DNA of 64,000 nucleotides, from positions 186,001 through 250,000 of the forward strand of contig NC_083678.1 of assembly GCF_030384665.1 (NCBI RefSeq), given 5' to 3'. Origin of the DNA: Lodderomyces elongisporus. Its lineage: Eukaryota; Ascomycota; Pichiomycetes; Serinales; Debaryomycetaceae. The position numbers were made by a program, and so were the translations under genes. Below, in pieces: positions 30,522 to 42,431 of the stretch (its first letter is position 1; each line of letters opens with the position of its first letter). Below the pieces are notes generated by a model. That model had not been told where the DNA came from, made no database searches, and saw only the letters and a program-made list of their open reading frames with translations.

Positions 30522-30727
30522 TAGAGAAAGATCTGATAGAGTGAGAATATACTTTAGCAAAGAAAGAATCCAGAATCAAAGTATATAAAAAAAAAAAGAA
30601 ATCGAAAAATTTCAAAATAAAAGGAAAATGATGCAGTAGAATGTTCTTACACATATACAAATCTTCAATCTATCTGGTTTACTTAAATCTAATGTTCTGG
30701 TATCAAAATCTATTTCTTAGGTGTAGT

Positions 30728-33700
30728 TTATTGCGACATACTTCTCAAATGAGCGAGTTCTCTCTCCATCCTCGCCAAGGATTCTTTCAATTGGTCTCGC
30801 TCTTCCTGAAGAGTGTTTAATTGTAAATCCTTCTCCATATTTTCAGTTTGCAAAATATCCACAGTGCTCTTGTAGTGGTTAATCTTGTTTTGAAACTCAA
30901 AATTTTCATTATTATAACGTTTGCTCAATTGGGACTCGTTTTCTGCACGCACTTCGAGCTGCTTAACTTGTCTTTCGAGAGATTTTATTGTCAATTCATG
31001 CTCGTGTCTTGTTTGAATCGATGCATCCAACTTGTTAGATATTTCATTGTTTCTAGCTTCAAGATACTTGATTTGCTCATTATTGTAAAGTTTTTCCTCA
31101 AGATTTTGAACTTTCAAAGTCAACTCCTTGTTGGCTTTCTTTAATGAGTAGTTTTCTTCATTTGTGATGAGCAAATCGTTACGAAGTTTTTGTTGGTCTC
31201 TGTAATCAGAAGTGGATGACATTTTGGACTGATTCAATTCCGATCTAATGGCTTCGGCATCTTCCTTTTGATTTTCAAGGTGCGTCTTCAAGAACGAAAT
31301 TTCGGCATTACAATGTTCCAAGGCAAGAGTCTTGCTTTCCAATTCAGAAGTTGTCTCCGACAACTCGGATTGAAGACTTGATTTTTCCTCAACAAGTTTG
31401 GTTTTTTCTTGTTGCACCTCTTCCACAAATTCCTTAAGACTAGTGACTTGTTTTGTAAGTGCATTTACCTTCCTCTCGTTTACAATTCCTGAATTGGTGA
31501 GCAGCCTGTTGAAGTCGGTCAATTTCTCAATCTCCATTTCCAACTCCTCTTCCCTCAAAACCAGCTCATCCAATTGGTTTTGAATATTTTTGCGACTCAA
31601 TACAGCATCCTCCAAATCCAATTGCAACTTCTTATTTTCCTTTACCAATGTGACTTCAGTCTCCGTCTTGAAGTCTAACTCTTTGTGCAAAACACGAATC
31701 TCTTCTTTCAACTTATCATTAGCCTCGCGATTTTCATAATTTTGCACATGGTAAGCAAGTTTGTCTTGTAACTCACTAATGAGTCGCTTGTTATTGGCCA
31801 CGTTTTGTTCACTTTCATGGAGTTTGTTCTCCAAGTTATCTATATTGCCGCGCGACTCCTTGAGCATAATTTGAGAGGTTCGTGCCTCTTCCTTGGCCAA
31901 ACGCAACTGACTTCTTAGTTCATTCATGTCCCTCTCTGCCTGTTCAGTTTGCCTCTTGGAAATAACCACCGCTGATTCTGCCAACTCCAATTTCTTGGTA
32001 AATTCCTCTGATCGTTTCTTATAGAGATCTAAACTTTCTGCCAATTCTTTGTTTGTGGACTTTGTATTTTCATACTTCACTTTTATATCCGCAAGTTGTT
32101 GCTCAAATTCATCCATCGCTGTACGGTACTTCTCCTGCTTTATCAAGTACAACTCTTCTTCTGACTCGCGCAATAACGACTTCAACCTCAAGATTTCTGA
32201 TTTAGATGTGCTTAATTCCTCGCGCGTTGACTTTAATGTCTTGTTCATGTCTTGATAAATTTGTATAAAATCTTGATTGACACCTCTAAATGCCAGACCA
32301 TTGAGACTCTCACTTCGCGAAACGGCTCTGGGCATACCTGCACTATTGGTACTGGTATTGTTGGTATCATCGATGCTGTTTGAGTCATATGAAACCAATC
32401 CTTCAAGTTTATTTTCCAAGTCACAAATACGGTTTTGCGACTCCTTCAACTTGCTCTCATAATCAAATGAGCTGTTTATTCCTCTTGTAGATTGTAGTTT
32501 GTTCAATTTTTTCTGCAACTCGATTGCATAATTTTCTGCTCGTTGGAAATTTGCTTGCTCCTGTTGAAGACTTATTTTCAAATCGTTGATTTCTTTGTTT
32601 AATGCATCAACGCTGCCGTTGACACGTTCACCAATAGCCAAAGACTTTCTTTTGGGAGTTAAATCGGATCCAGTCAAAGATCCATTGATGATACGTGTTT
32701 TAAGGAGTTGCAACTCTTCAGACAATTTACGATTCTCAAACTTCTCCAGCCTCAATAACGCACTTTGTTCATTCATTTTCAATTTCATATTTGCAAATTC
32801 TTGCATCATTTGTGGATTAGGGTCCTGATTTTCCTTTTCAAGTTCGTGATTTTTGAGGTCCTGTTCAAGTTCTGATAATTTCAAATTTAACGAAAAAACC
32901 ATTTTGCTATACTCTTCCTTCGCTTTCTTTGACTCTTCGTACTCGATTTGAAGACGTTGATGGTCTTGAGCTAGTTTTGAATGGTCCGATGTTATTTGAG
33001 ATAATCTTTTCTTTGACTCTTGAAGGTCTCCAAAATTTTGCATTTCACGTAATTTGAGCTTATTAAGTTCAACGGATTGATCTTCATGTTCATTTAATTT
33101 ATGTTGTACTTTATTCAACTCAGAGCGCAAATTGGAAATCTCCACTTTTTGCTGTTCAATTTCATTGCCCTTTTTCTCAACTTTTACCTTTAATGCACTA
33201 ATTTTCTCCTTTGCTTCATCAATTTTAAGTTCGTATTTCGACTTCTTAGAATCATCCGATTTGATTTGAGATTGCAATTTCTCAATGTCTCTTTTATGGT
33301 TCTCATTTTCTGCCTTGTACTTGGAAATTATTTTATTTAAATTTTCAATTTGCGGTAAACACTTGTCGTGAGCTTCGACGATTTCATTGCCCAAAGATCT
33401 TGCCTTTTCAAGTTGTGAAAATAGTTCTTGAGACTCATCCGTTGCTTTTTGAAGTTTTGCTTGCAACACCTTTTGTTCTTCTTCAAAGTCATGAATTAAC
33501 TTCTGTGTACTTTCCTTGTCCAATGTTGAGCTTTCCATCTGTTTTTTCAACAGATCCAATTCAATTTTTGTAGCATCATATGTTCCTTGCACATTCAATA
33601 GATCCTTTGTCTTTGTTTCATGATCATCGTGTAGAGACTTTAATCGGTTATTTAGTGTCTCGTATTCGCTTTCAAGCTCTGTATTGCGCTCTTTAAGATC

Positions 33701-36430
33701 TTTCAATGAACTTTCCAACTCTTGAATCCTTTTCAAAGCCGATTCCTCCTCTGCTTTCAATTTGTTTACAAGTTGGTCCTTTTTTTCCACAACCAGATCT
33801 CTTGAGATAATTTCGTCTTCCAATTTGCTCATTGATTCACGTAAGCGCAAATTGTCTTTTTCTAACCCATCTTTTAACCTTTCAGTATCTTTTAATTTTA
33901 CAGTCATATCCTTTAAATTTTCCTGGACTGCCTTTGTATCCAACGCCTTGACCGAATCCTCAAGTAGCGGTTTTATATGGAAAAAGAGTTTCATCCATGG
34001 GTTTTCTTTGCATTCTTGCAATTGAGTCATTGTCTTTGCAACTACTTTTGCGGATCTAAGCTCCATTATTTGAGTTTGTAAAAGCTTTCTTGCTTGCATA
34101 CCACGAATAACACGTTGAACATCAATGAACATTGTCTTGAGCTTTATATCTCTCTTTGCCTCCAACTGGCCCAATATGGCATTTTTGAAAAAGATTTTTG
34201 TCAACCCAACTTTATAAGTTTCAGAATCAAGATTTGATGTCTTTAAGATCAACTCACATTTTTGCTTTTCGTGTTTGCAAGATTGTAGTCCCTCTTCGCA
34301 AAGAATTGAATACCTATGAATAAAATCTTGGAATAAAAGTTTGTTTGGATAGCCAGCACGAGTAATTCTTATCCCTTCCAATACACCATTGCATCGCAAT
34401 TGGTTCAAAACAAGACCTTTATCAAATCTTTTGGGCTGTTTCTCTAAATTTGGAAGAATACACCTTACAAAGTGGGGTTCAGTTGATTCCAATTGATCCA
34501 TCAATTCCTTTAGTTGATCCTTGTGCTTTTGCGATGCGGTTCTCATCATCTTGGACCCAGCCGTCTTTAAATGAGGATCATCGTTGAACAAATCAACAAT
34601 GGTTTCATTTGTCGATGTTGTTAATAATGCAAGAATGTTTTCACTTATAGGATCGGTATTTTTTTGAAGCCAGTTATCAACATTGTACTCAACACTTCCA
34701 GCATAATGGTGAATGATGAATCCGTTTTTGTATTTGTTTTCGGCAAACTTTTTGTTTTTGTTGTTGTTTTTGTTGTTTTTGTTTTTTGAGCTGGCAAAAT
34801 TTTGACTCAATTTCTCCATAAACATCTTATCAGACGATTTGGGCATCATACACTCCTCATCTAGAAGCTTGAGTATACCCATGGGTGTTTTTGTTTCTAT
34901 TAAATCAATGGTTGGTTGTAGATCTTTTCCAAAATCGATGAAATCCCATTGTATATTCTCTCGAAGGTACTCGCTTTGCTCAAGGATAAATGAATGGTGA
35001 TTGAAAAACTGCTGCAATTTCTCATTTGTATAATTGATGCAGAGCTGTTCAAATGAGTTTTTCTCAAATATCTCAAATCCAGCGATATCCAATACACCAA
35101 TAAAATTGCCTGCGACATGTGCTTCATCGTGGTTATGAAGATTTGCATTGATTCGTTTGATGATATATTGAAATAGTTTTTCATAAAGGTATTTGGCAAA
35201 GGCATCAATAGCAAACTTGACCTCGTTTGCCTTTTTCGACTTTGTCACCAATTCCCGTCCTGCCTTCACTTTTGGTTTGAGAAAGTTATCACGAAGCGCA
35301 AGTTCAGGTACCCCCAAGAGATTTGCAATCTGTTTCAAAGGCGATTCGGTGGTGAAACTTGCTTGTTCTGCAGTCATTGATGTAAATTTCAAATTTCCAA
35401 GATGAAGTATTACTGCCAAAGTCAGGTAAATGAATTGCATCTCATTAGGTTGAAATCCAACAATTTTAAAAGCTTCAACTAGCAAGTTGAATTCTTTAAA
35501 GTCGTCCACATTTGGAATACTCGATTGCCCACTTTTAAGGTATTCATAGGATTTGATATCCTTGCTTAAGCCAAGACTTGGCAAACTTTCATACCCTTTA
35601 AGAAATTGGTAAAAGACATGGTAATTCCTCTCATTTTTGGATTGATTAACCACTCTTGATTTTTCTAAAAGATAGTAGTCGATATTAGCACCCGTCAAGT
35701 TTCCCGTTGTATCAAAAAATATTTTGATAAATTTTCCAAATCGAGAGGAATTGTTATTTTTGATGGTCTTTGCATTACCAAAACTCTCCAATACAGGATT
35801 TGCTTGAAGAATCTTGTCCTCTATACTATCTTCACCTTTCAAATTAATCCCTATCTTCTTTTGGTGCGATCCTGTGATTGAAGAAAGATATTGAATGACT
35901 TTTTTGGTATTCTCGGTTTTTCCTGCGCCTGATTCACCAGTCACCAATATACTTTGATTCTTTTTATTACTCAACAAGTTTCTATACGTTCCTTCTGCTG
36001 TGGCAAATATGTGTGGTTTAGCTTTGCCCACGTCGTTCTTGTCATGATACGTTTGTAAAGTTGTATCTTGATAAATAGACAACAGCTTGTATGGATTAAT
36101 GGCCACCAAGAATAGACCAGAGTATGTATAAATCAAGTCATCCATATATCGAAGATACATATTATGCACCACTGAGGGTTCGTTTAAGTGCGTTAATTCG
36201 GCCATATCGTCGCATTTGTCGAATTTGGTAGGGTTACAATTTTCCAACTTTGATTGTTGAATTACTTCTGTCGACTGCACTGAGCCATCAGTTGGAGATA
36301 CAATTGACACTTTGCAAGTTCCATCCTCCAAATAATCAGTGACAAAACCTTTGCAGAAGAGTTGCTTGTCGTCGGGTACCCAGACCCAGTTCTTTAGTGT
36401 AGAAGCTTCGCCTTCTTCTGGAAGAGGCAT
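30728..36430 (-). CDS. MYO1: Type II myosin heavy chain
   Basis: A 1,900-residue conventional myosin of the cytokinetic actomyosin ring. The SH3-like N-terminus (WVWVPDDKQLFCKGFV) is followed by the motor: NPYKLLSIY, the P-loop GESGAGKT (about 165-172), NNNSSRFGKF (switch I), DIAGFEIF (switch II, about 455), HHYAGSVEY and the converter LNQLRCNGVLEGIRITRAGYP (named by its key LRCNGVLEGIR core). One degenerate IQ motif (VQRVIRGMQARKLL) is visible near 780. The remaining roughly 1,050 residues are a continuous Leu/Glu/Lys coiled coil ending in LRSMSQ. A Lys/Asn insert (about residues 555-572) sits in the motor before HHYAG. Length and layout match S. cerevisiae Myo1 (1,928). It is convergent with MAS2. 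Confidence 0.97.
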   Translation of the reverse strand: MPLPEEGEASTLKNWVWVPDDKQLFCKGFVTDYLEDGTCKVSIVSPTDGSVQSTEVIQQSKLENCNPTKFDKCDDMAELTHLNEPSVVHNMYLRYMDDLIYTYSGLFLVAINPYKLLSIYQDTTLQTYHDKNDVGKAKPHIFATAEGTYRNLLSNKKNQSILVTGESGAGKTENTKKVIQYLSSITGSHQKKIGINLKGEDSIEDKILQANPVLESFGNAKTIKNNNSSRFGKFIKIFFDTTGNLTGANIDYYLLEKSRVVNQSKNERNYHVFYQFLKGYESLPSLGLSKDIKSYEYLKSGQSSIPNVDDFKEFNLLVEAFKIVGFQPNEMQFIYLTLAVILHLGNLKFTSMTAEQASFTTESPLKQIANLLGVPELALRDNFLKPKVKAGRELVTKSKKANEVKFAIDAFAKYLYEKLFQYIIKRINANLHNHDEAHVAGNFIGVLDIAGFEIFEKNSFEQLCINYTNEKLQQFFNHHSFILEQSEYLRENIQWDFIDFGKDLQPTIDLIETKTPMGILKLLDEECMMPKSSDKMFMEKLSQNFASSKNKNNKNNNKNKKFAENKYKNGFIIHHYAGSVEYNVDNWLQKNTDPISENILALLTTSTNETIVDLFNDDPHLKTAGSKMMRTASQKHKDQLKELMDQLESTEPHFVRCILPNLEKQPKRFDKGLVLNQLRCNGVLEGIRITRAGYPNKLLFQDFIHRYSILCEEGLQSCKHEKQKCELILKTSNLDSETYKVGLTKIFFKNAILGQLEAKRDIKLKTMFIDVQRVIRGMQARKLLQTQIMELRSAKVVAKTMTQLQECKENPWMKLFFHIKPLLEDSVKALDTKAVQENLKDMTVKLKDTERLKDGLEKDNLRLRESMSKLEDEIISRDLVVEKKDQLVNKLKAEEESALKRIQELESSLKDLKERNTELESEYETLNNRLKSLHDDHETKTKDLLNVQGTYDATKIELDLLKKQMESSTLDKESTQKLIHDFEEEQKVLQAKLQKATDESQELFSQLEKARSLGNEIVEAHDKCLPQIENLNKIISKYKAENENHKRDIEKLQSQIKSDDSKKSKYELKIDEAKEKISALKVKVEKKGNEIEQQKVEISNLRSELNKVQHKLNEHEDQSVELNKLKLREMQNFGDLQESKKRLSQITSDHSKLAQDHQRLQIEYEESKKAKEEYSKMVFSLNLKLSELEQDLKNHELEKENQDPNPQMMQEFANMKLKMNEQSALLRLEKFENRKLSEELQLLKTRIINGSLTGSDLTPKRKSLAIGERVNGSVDALNKEINDLKISLQQEQANFQRAENYAIELQKKLNKLQSTRGINSSFDYESKLKESQNRICDLENKLEGLVSYDSNSIDDTNNTSTNSAGMPRAVSRSESLNGLAFRGVNQDFIQIYQDMNKTLKSTREELSTSKSEILRLKSLLRESEEELYLIKQEKYRTAMDEFEQQLADIKVKYENTKSTNKELAESLDLYKKRSEEFTKKLELAESAVVISKRQTEQAERDMNELRSQLRLAKEEARTSQIMLKESRGNIDNLENKLHESEQNVANNKRLISELQDKLAYHVQNYENREANDKLKEEIRVLHKELDFKTETEVTLVKENKKLQLDLEDAVLSRKNIQNQLDELVLREEELEMEIEKLTDFNRLLTNSGIVNERKVNALTKQVTSLKEFVEEVQQEKTKLVEEKSSLQSELSETTSELESKTLALEHCNAEISFLKTHLENQKEDAEAIRSELNQSKMSSTSDYRDQQKLRNDLLITNEENYSLKKANKELTLKVQNLEEKLYNNEQIKYLEARNNEISNKLDASIQTRHEHELTIKSLERQVKQLEVRAENESQLSKRYNNENFEFQNKINHYKSTVDILQTENMEKDLQLNTLQEERDQLKESLARMERELAHLRSMSQ

Positions 36431-36635
36431 AACTAATGATTCAAACGAGATGTATTGAAGCTATCTTTGAACAATAGCAAAGTGGCTGAGAATTAAATCG
36501 TTTTTTTTATTTTCAAAACTTGTGTTTTATTTGATTTGTTTTTTTATTTGTTGTTAAATATGGTGATGATTATGTTGATGAGGATGGTTTGAAAATCAAG
36601 TTTCTTTGGTAGATTGTGCCCGTTTATCTTTCCGT

Positions 36636-36683
<48 letters not shown>

Positions 36684-37856
36684 TTTTTCTTTGACTTTTA
36701 TTTATTTTCAAATTTTCTTTTTTGTTTTGTGATTGTTTTTGCTCACGCCGCAAAGTACCCAAAAACACACAAATTGTAAACACCATAAATATAACACAAA
36801 GTTGATTTCTTTTATATGCCAATCTCGCTAACAATAATTTTAAACGTAAGAGATCAGAAGCTATTCAGAAAAGAAGAAGAAAAAGAAAATTTTGAATAAT
36901 CGAGGAAGGAGCACGAAACTGACCCATTTTGTTAGAATAATTTGTGAATCTTAGCATGACTTTTACAACGTATAAAAGAAAATCTTTTCTTTTTTCTTTT
37001 TCTGGTCAATAATAAATCTTATGTAAATAAAACAAATTGAATTGAATAAAACATGAGATGAATTCAAGTTTTTCGATTTTTGTTTTCTATGTATGTATAT
37101 GTAAATCCATGTATAATTGCTTTTTTTTTGCAACCAAAATTTTCCATGAGAACCGTTAAGGGAAAAAAGAGAGTAAACAAATTTCGCAACATTTTTATGC
37201 TAAAAAAGAAAAAAGAAAAGAAAAAAAAAAGAAAACTTTTAAAAGGACCACTTCACTTGAAACCAACATTAGATTAATGTTATTGGTAATTGACATTAAC
37301 ACAAGACTATTTTTTCTTTTCTACTATTCAGTCATTCCCTACATTCTTAATCGTTTCTCGTATCAATTAACAGGCTCTTTAACTTGAAGTATGTCCAAAA
37401 TTGATATACCGTCAATTACAATTGGTAGCGCTTTTTATTACGAAGTTTATATATATACAAATACATACAACGTCAACAACAACTCCTTTCCTTCTTGTTG
37501 CCAATTCTAATTCTCGCTACCATTTTTTTTTTTGGTTCTATTCTTTGTATTTTTCTTTTATTCGATTTCCAAATTTAACAGTTGCAATCCAAAAAAAAAA
37601 TTCATTGGGTTTAGAATTTTATTCTACGGCAAATTGAACGGAGTATGTTAAGAAAAAAAGTCTAAAATTCATTAAATATCGTAAAAAAAGCCTATAAAGG
37701 AATATCTATTTATTTTATTTGCTATCTTTTTTAAAAAAATAAAAAATAAAACGTAGTCAAAATGTGCACGAGCACAAATCTAATAAAATTAACAAAAAAC
37801 AAACTATTCACTCCTTGTTTGATTTTATCATCGAGCCGACTCTATTATTGTTGTTT
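36431..37856. promoter_or_regulatory. MYO1 promoter and CCN1 3' flank
   Basis: 1.4 kb between two minus-strand genes. It has a (CT)n tract (about 36645-36673) 200 bases upstream of MYO1, then A/T-rich sequence with poly-A runs near 37205-37235. Short open frames here are low complexity; no gene or tRNA recognised. Confidence 0.5.
36645..36673. repeat. (CT)n microsatellite upstream of MYO1
   Basis: A CT dinucleotide run flanked by imperfect CTCC/CTTT copies, about 215 bases upstream of the MYO1 start. Confidence 0.85.
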
Positions 37857-40178
37857 TTAAAAATGTTGGTTCATCAATGGCGAGCTAGTATTGATAGCAG
37901 TTGTTGAATTGTTGCCACCAACACTACTCTTTATTGGTGAGAAATTTGTAACATTACCCGTTATCGGGCCCGTTCTCTTTTTCTGAATCTTTGAAGATTT
38001 TGCTCTACGTAATGAGCTTGATCTTGAGATAGGCAACTGCGGTGGCTGAAACGAAGAAATGGGAAAATGTGTAGGTGTGCCACCATTTGAGCCACTAGCT
38101 GTCAGCCCACTAGCTCCGACTCCTTTTCCATTTTCAGAACCAAGTCCTATCCCTGTATCTCCATTTTCCCTTTCGCTCATGCTATTTATTGTTGTTTGAC
38201 TTCCACCAGTGGTGCAGGTTCGTTTATTAGAAAATAGGGAATATTGTGATGTTGCTGAAGGTGGTGTTACAGGTGGATTCATATTATTTGACTCAAAACT
38301 CAAGGTTGATGATGAAAAAGGGTGTGGTGATGATCGTGGGTTAAGGAACCCCCCATTAAAGACATTTGTGTTGTGTTGGTTGCTGCTGCTAAAGTAATCT
38401 TCACAGTCTTCCTCAGTATCGTACCCCATATCATCTTCATCTTCGGTGTCCAACTCTGGGTCACTCAATACTGGAAACTGTAAAAGCATTTCTGCAATTT
38501 GCACTAGCTTCAAGTCGAGTTGCTCTTGATTAGTATTGTTAATGACATTGTCTTTGTTTTCATGAATGGTTTGTATCACAAATGCATTTTTAGAGTGAAA
38601 GTTACGAATCACTTGAATGACACCCAATGCTTCATATTTCTTTGTGAGCACCTCGGTGGCTTTGTTTAATTGGATGATCAACATGAGTGCGACCTTCTTC
38701 ATTGTCAATAAGCAATTTTCATCCAACCCACTCAAAAATGAGCCATATATCTCTGGATGTTTATTTTCAATCTCTTCGTCAAATGTAGTATCGTTGGTGC
38801 TGTTGTGCTCATCTTCATAGAAATAGTCGTCGTCGTCATCAGCATCATCATCATCATCAGCATCATCGCCATCCTCGTCTTGGCTTTCGTCGCATTCTTC
38901 GCTAATATCTTCATAGTCCAAATCGAGATCTTCATCGACACTTGAATGTCTCAAGTCGATTTGATTCTGGTGGCTATAGTTACTGCCATTTGTGTTGGAG
39001 TATAGTGTATTGTTTGGCTTTTGCACTAATGGGTGCTTGGGGATGCCAGGACTTCTTGCCCACTTGTTGTTTTGGTTTCTAAAAGTTTGCTTTCTTTGGT
39101 TTTTCATCTTCATCATCATCTTTAGTTTCATTTTTTCTTGCAACAATTGTCTTCTTTTTGGTTCAACAATTACTTCATCGAGTAAGTCCTTTAGTGTGTT
39201 GGCAGCAGTTGGGATTTGCAACATTGAACAAGCCAACAAGTTGCATGTCATGGCAACTAAGCTTGTAGGTACAGAGAGAAAAAATTTGTCGTACAATGAT
39301 AACTCACAGAGAAATCTGCCCACCGCACTAACTGCGCTTAGAGTGCTTGCCGATTGATCATCTTGTACTGAGGATGACAGGTAGTGGTGTGTGCGTAGCT
39401 GATGTTGATGTTGGTATTGTGGTTGTGATTGTGGTTGTGGTTGTGGTAAGCTTTGCAGCCTGTTGTTGCTGTGGTTATATCTGTAGGGAGTGACATTTGA
39501 CCCTACCAAGTTTGAACTTCTAATACTCAATTGCAAGCAATCCTCCAATGTTGGGTGACCAATGGACCATTCCAAGGTGCTCAATATGTGCATTTCCATC
39601 TGGACAAACATTTCTTCGTCGTATGCGTTGCGGCACATTGTAGTCAACTCTTTCAAGGTTGGCACTCTAGATTTCTTGTCTTCGTATTTACCAGCGATCC
39701 ATAACGCAGTGCATCCCACCAATTGGTAGTGACGTTTGAATACGATTCTTTTGGCACAGTACCTGTCGATGATATTGAGACAAAGAAAGAGTGTTTGGGG
39801 CTGTAATCTAAAGGAGGAATGCAATTCAATTAGGAAATCCAATAGAAAGGGACGCATAAACCATTGGATTTCTGGTTGGAGGTCAATCATTGAAGGGTTG
39901 ACTGAGGATAAAGTTTCCAATTTTGACAAGGTTTGTACAACTTCGGCTGAGTATTCATCTGTGAGTTTTTTATTAGCTTGAGATTCTAGAAATTCGTGCA
40001 TCTTGTGATATGTGCGTGGTTTGATGTAGGATGGGGGTCCGTATTTTGGTTTGTTGTATGACTGTTGCATTGCAGCAAACTGAGTTTGTGTATGTAATTG
40101 TTGTTGCTGCTGTTGCTGGACTTCATTCTGCTGCTGTTGTTGCTGCTGTTGCTGTTGTTGTTGAGGGTGCTGAGACAT
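37857..40178 (-). CDS. CCN1: G1 cyclin (CLN family)
   Basis: A 773-residue G1 cyclin expected to partner Cdc28 at START and in polarised growth. An N-terminal Gln tract ([10 protein letters not shown]...) precedes a conserved leader ([21 protein letters not shown]) and a cyclin box at about 100-215, with the typical [47 protein letters not shown] and [17 protein letters not shown]. The C-terminal half is low complexity: a Met/Lys run (about 350-370), an Asp/Glu-rich acidic stretch (about 416-455) and SP/TP sites ([16 protein letters not shown]) that could be CDK phosphosites controlling stability. Adjacent CCT7 and nearby RCY1/MTL match the C. albicans neighbourhood of CCN1 (from memory), which favours CCN1 over HGC1 or CLN3. 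An unusually long upstream region suggests elaborate control. Confidence 0.82.
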   Translation of the reverse strand: MSQHPQQQQQQQQQQQQNEVQQQQQQQLHTQTQFAAMQQSYNKPKYGPPSYIKPRTYHKMHEFLESQANKKLTDEYSAEVVQTLSKLETLSSVNPSMIDLQPEIQWFMRPFLLDFLIELHSSFRLQPQTLFLCLNIIDRYCAKRIVFKRHYQLVGCTALWIAGKYEDKKSRVPTLKELTTMCRNAYDEEMFVQMEMHILSTLEWSIGHPTLEDCLQLSIRSSNLVGSNVTPYRYNHSNNRLQSLPQPQPQSQPQYQHQHQLRTHHYLSSSVQDDQSASTLSAVSAVGRFLCELSLYDKFFLSVPTSLVAMTCNLLACSMLQIPTAANTLKDLLDEVIVEPKRRQLLQEKMKLKMMMKMKNQRKQTFRNQNNKWARSPGIPKHPLVQKPNNTLYSNTNGSNYSHQNQIDLRHSSVDEDLDLDYEDISEECDESQDEDGDDADDDDDADDDDDYFYEDEHNSTNDTTFDEEIENKHPEIYGSFLSGLDENCLLTMKKVALMLIIQLNKATEVLTKKYEALGVIQVIRNFHSKNAFVIQTIHENKDNVINNTNQEQLDLKLVQIAEMLLQFPVLSDPELDTEDEDDMGYDTEEDCEDYFSSSNQHNTNVFNGGFLNPRSSPHPFSSSTLSFESNNMNPPVTPPSATSQYSLFSNKRTCTTGGSQTTINSMSERENGDTGIGLGSENGKGVGASGLTASGSNGGTPTHFPISSFQPPQLPISRSSSLRRAKSSKIQKKRTGPITGNVTNFSPIKSSVGGNNSTTAINTSSPLMNQHF

Positions 40179-41424
40179 TATTGAAAATGAGTTCTTTGTA
40201 TTTATCAGATATCAAGAGTGATTGAGGTTGATTTTGATTCAAGTTGAGTATTGAACGAAGGACTCAAGTGGTAGTAGTTGATAACTTTGAAAGTATTTTA
40301 GTTTATTTATTTATCTATTTTAATAGGAAAAGGTCGGTGTGATTCGACAGATGCATATAAATAATCGGAGAGAGTATTGACTGTGATGAATGTGGAAGTT
40401 CAATGTGATACTTTCTCTCGTCAATGGAATGGAATGGAGTGGAATAGGCAATCAAGGTAAGGAGAAGAGTGAATAAGGAGTGACAAAAGGTGTATCTTAA
40501 TGCTGAATTAGAATTGTGTTGCAAGTAATGGAAGAAGAAGAAGAAGAAGGGGAAAAAAACGAAGCTCTATGAAAGGCTGGGTTGAAGAAAGAAAGTGATC
40601 TTGTTGAGTTTGATATTTCAAAAAGTTTTACTTTTTTTTTTCAATAACTAGATTTGATAATTATCTGGTGAGATATTGCAATGTAGATATATGAATGTAG
40701 AATATTAAGCAATCTTTTCTTTTCGTGTAATCTAAATTGTACTTTCTTCTAACGACTTCAGATTAGAATGAATTGAGAATTTAACAGAAATTTAGCGAAA
40801 GTAAGTAAATTAACAAAGTACGAATTTGGAGAAAAAATTGATAAAAATAAAATTTTAGAAAAAGATTTTGGATTCTTTCACAAAAGAATTGGAGACTTTC
40901 GTGTTAGCGTGTTAGCGTGTGAGCGTGTGAGCGTACCTTTCCTCGTTTCTTCGTTGTTTTTCTTTTTTAGTTGGTTCTCTTTACCATAGAGTAGCAAATT
41001 GTGTGTGTGTGTGTGTTTTTGAGACCTCCTGTTTGTTATTAAAAATCCCAATCCGTATATATTAATCATGCTTTGTTTTATGTAATCTAAAGTGGAGGAA
41101 AGAGGGAGGGGGGAAGGAAGAGCAATAGAAACTCACAACAATAAAGAGGTTGGAACACAAAGATCATTAGAGCCAAAAGGGGGAGGGGTGGATTACACGA
41201 GAGCAGCAATATTGCCAATTTGTTGATACTAAGTTTTCTTTTTCTTTTCCTTTATTTTTTTTTAATTTCTATTTGCTGGAAAGGAGTGTTTGTTGGATGT
41301 TTGTTGAATATTGTGTTGATTTTTTTTTTTCTTTTCTTTTTTTTACCTTTTGGCTCAACCAACCTTTGTGTTCAGTTACACAAAAGTAGAATAACCCTTT
41401 AACTTTGTTTTTGCCAATTTTTTG

Positions 41425-41430
41425 ACGCGT
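41425..41430. promoter_or_regulatory. MCB box (ACGCGT) upstream of CCN1
   Basis: Palindromic ACGCGT about 1.25 kb upstream of CCN1. SBF/MBF-type boxes commonly control G1 cyclins; the distance is large, so function is uncertain. Confidence 0.4.
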
Positions 41431-42387
41431 CGAGATATTTCTTGTTCTGTTTTTTTTCCATTTTCCAATTTCCATTTTCTTTTTGTCTTTTCTTTTTATA
41501 CTTGGGTAATGGTTGTTTAAAGTGTTTCTTCTAGAACTATATAGAGTTATCAAATTGAAAAGAAGAGAAGAGAAGAGAAGAGAAAAGAGTACAGTTCTAG
41601 TCTTGAATGCTAACAGTTACAGTAATTTGCTTCACTAAGTAGTAAACTGTATAATGTAGAGAACACTATATTTCAATGTGAAAAGTTGGAGTTTTCTGTC
41701 AAAGAATGAGAAAGATCTTTTTTTTATTTTTATTTTATTTTTTTTCAATTTTTTTCTCTCGTGTCGTTTTTTTTTTGGTTTTAATTTTGCTGGCGCTGCA
41801 ACAGATTGGGCGGATGAAGGAGGAGGGGAGAGGAAGAAGGAAACGAAAAATAAAAGGGAAGAAAACAACAGTAACAAAAATAACAACAACAACAAGAAGA
41901 TTTCAACGCTTTTAATTAGTCCAATGGCATCCTTTGGCATCCTATTTGTCCTTCTTGTCCTTTTTTTTTCGTTTTCACGAGAAACACGCATTGGCAAGTA
42001 CACCCTTTTTTGAGATTAGTACAAAAAATAAAAAAAAGAAGTGGATTTCAGATACTACAAGACGGAAAGAAAGATAATCAGACGTGTTGTATTACATATC
42101 CACAATATGTGGCGATATTCAGCTTTCAACTTCTACCTCTTACATTTATCTTAGCCAAAATGAAAATAAGACGGAAGAATGAAATAAATAAATAGAAAAT
42201 ATGAGACCTTAGATATTTATTATTACAACCTAAGTAAAAGGATTCCATAAAAACAACATTGGAAAGTCTTAATAAGTGTAAACATATATAAAGCAGCAAA
42301 GATATATTCATCGCCCTGTTTGAAAGAAAGGGTTGAAGAAGTTACCTCGTCAATGTTGAAATTGTCGCGACAATTTTTTGACGTGGT

Positions 42388-42431
42388 TGCAAAAAAAATA
42401 AAAAAATAAAAAATAAAAAATAAAAAAATAT
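42388..42431. repeat. A-rich AAAAAT tandem tract
   Basis: Repeated AAAAAAT/AAAAAT units in the gap between CCT7 and CCN1. Confidence 0.7.

Noticed and set aside
37857..40178. Assignment of the G1 cyclin as HGC1 or CLN3
   Set aside because: The cyclin box alone does not separate them, but the neighbourhood (CCT7, then RCY1 and the MTL) favours CCN1. HGC1 remains an alternative.
41678..42013. Overlapping Phe-rich and Lys-rich open frames upstream of CCN1
   Set aside because: Low-complexity frames on both strands of the same T/A-rich DNA; no motif or codon bias of a gene.
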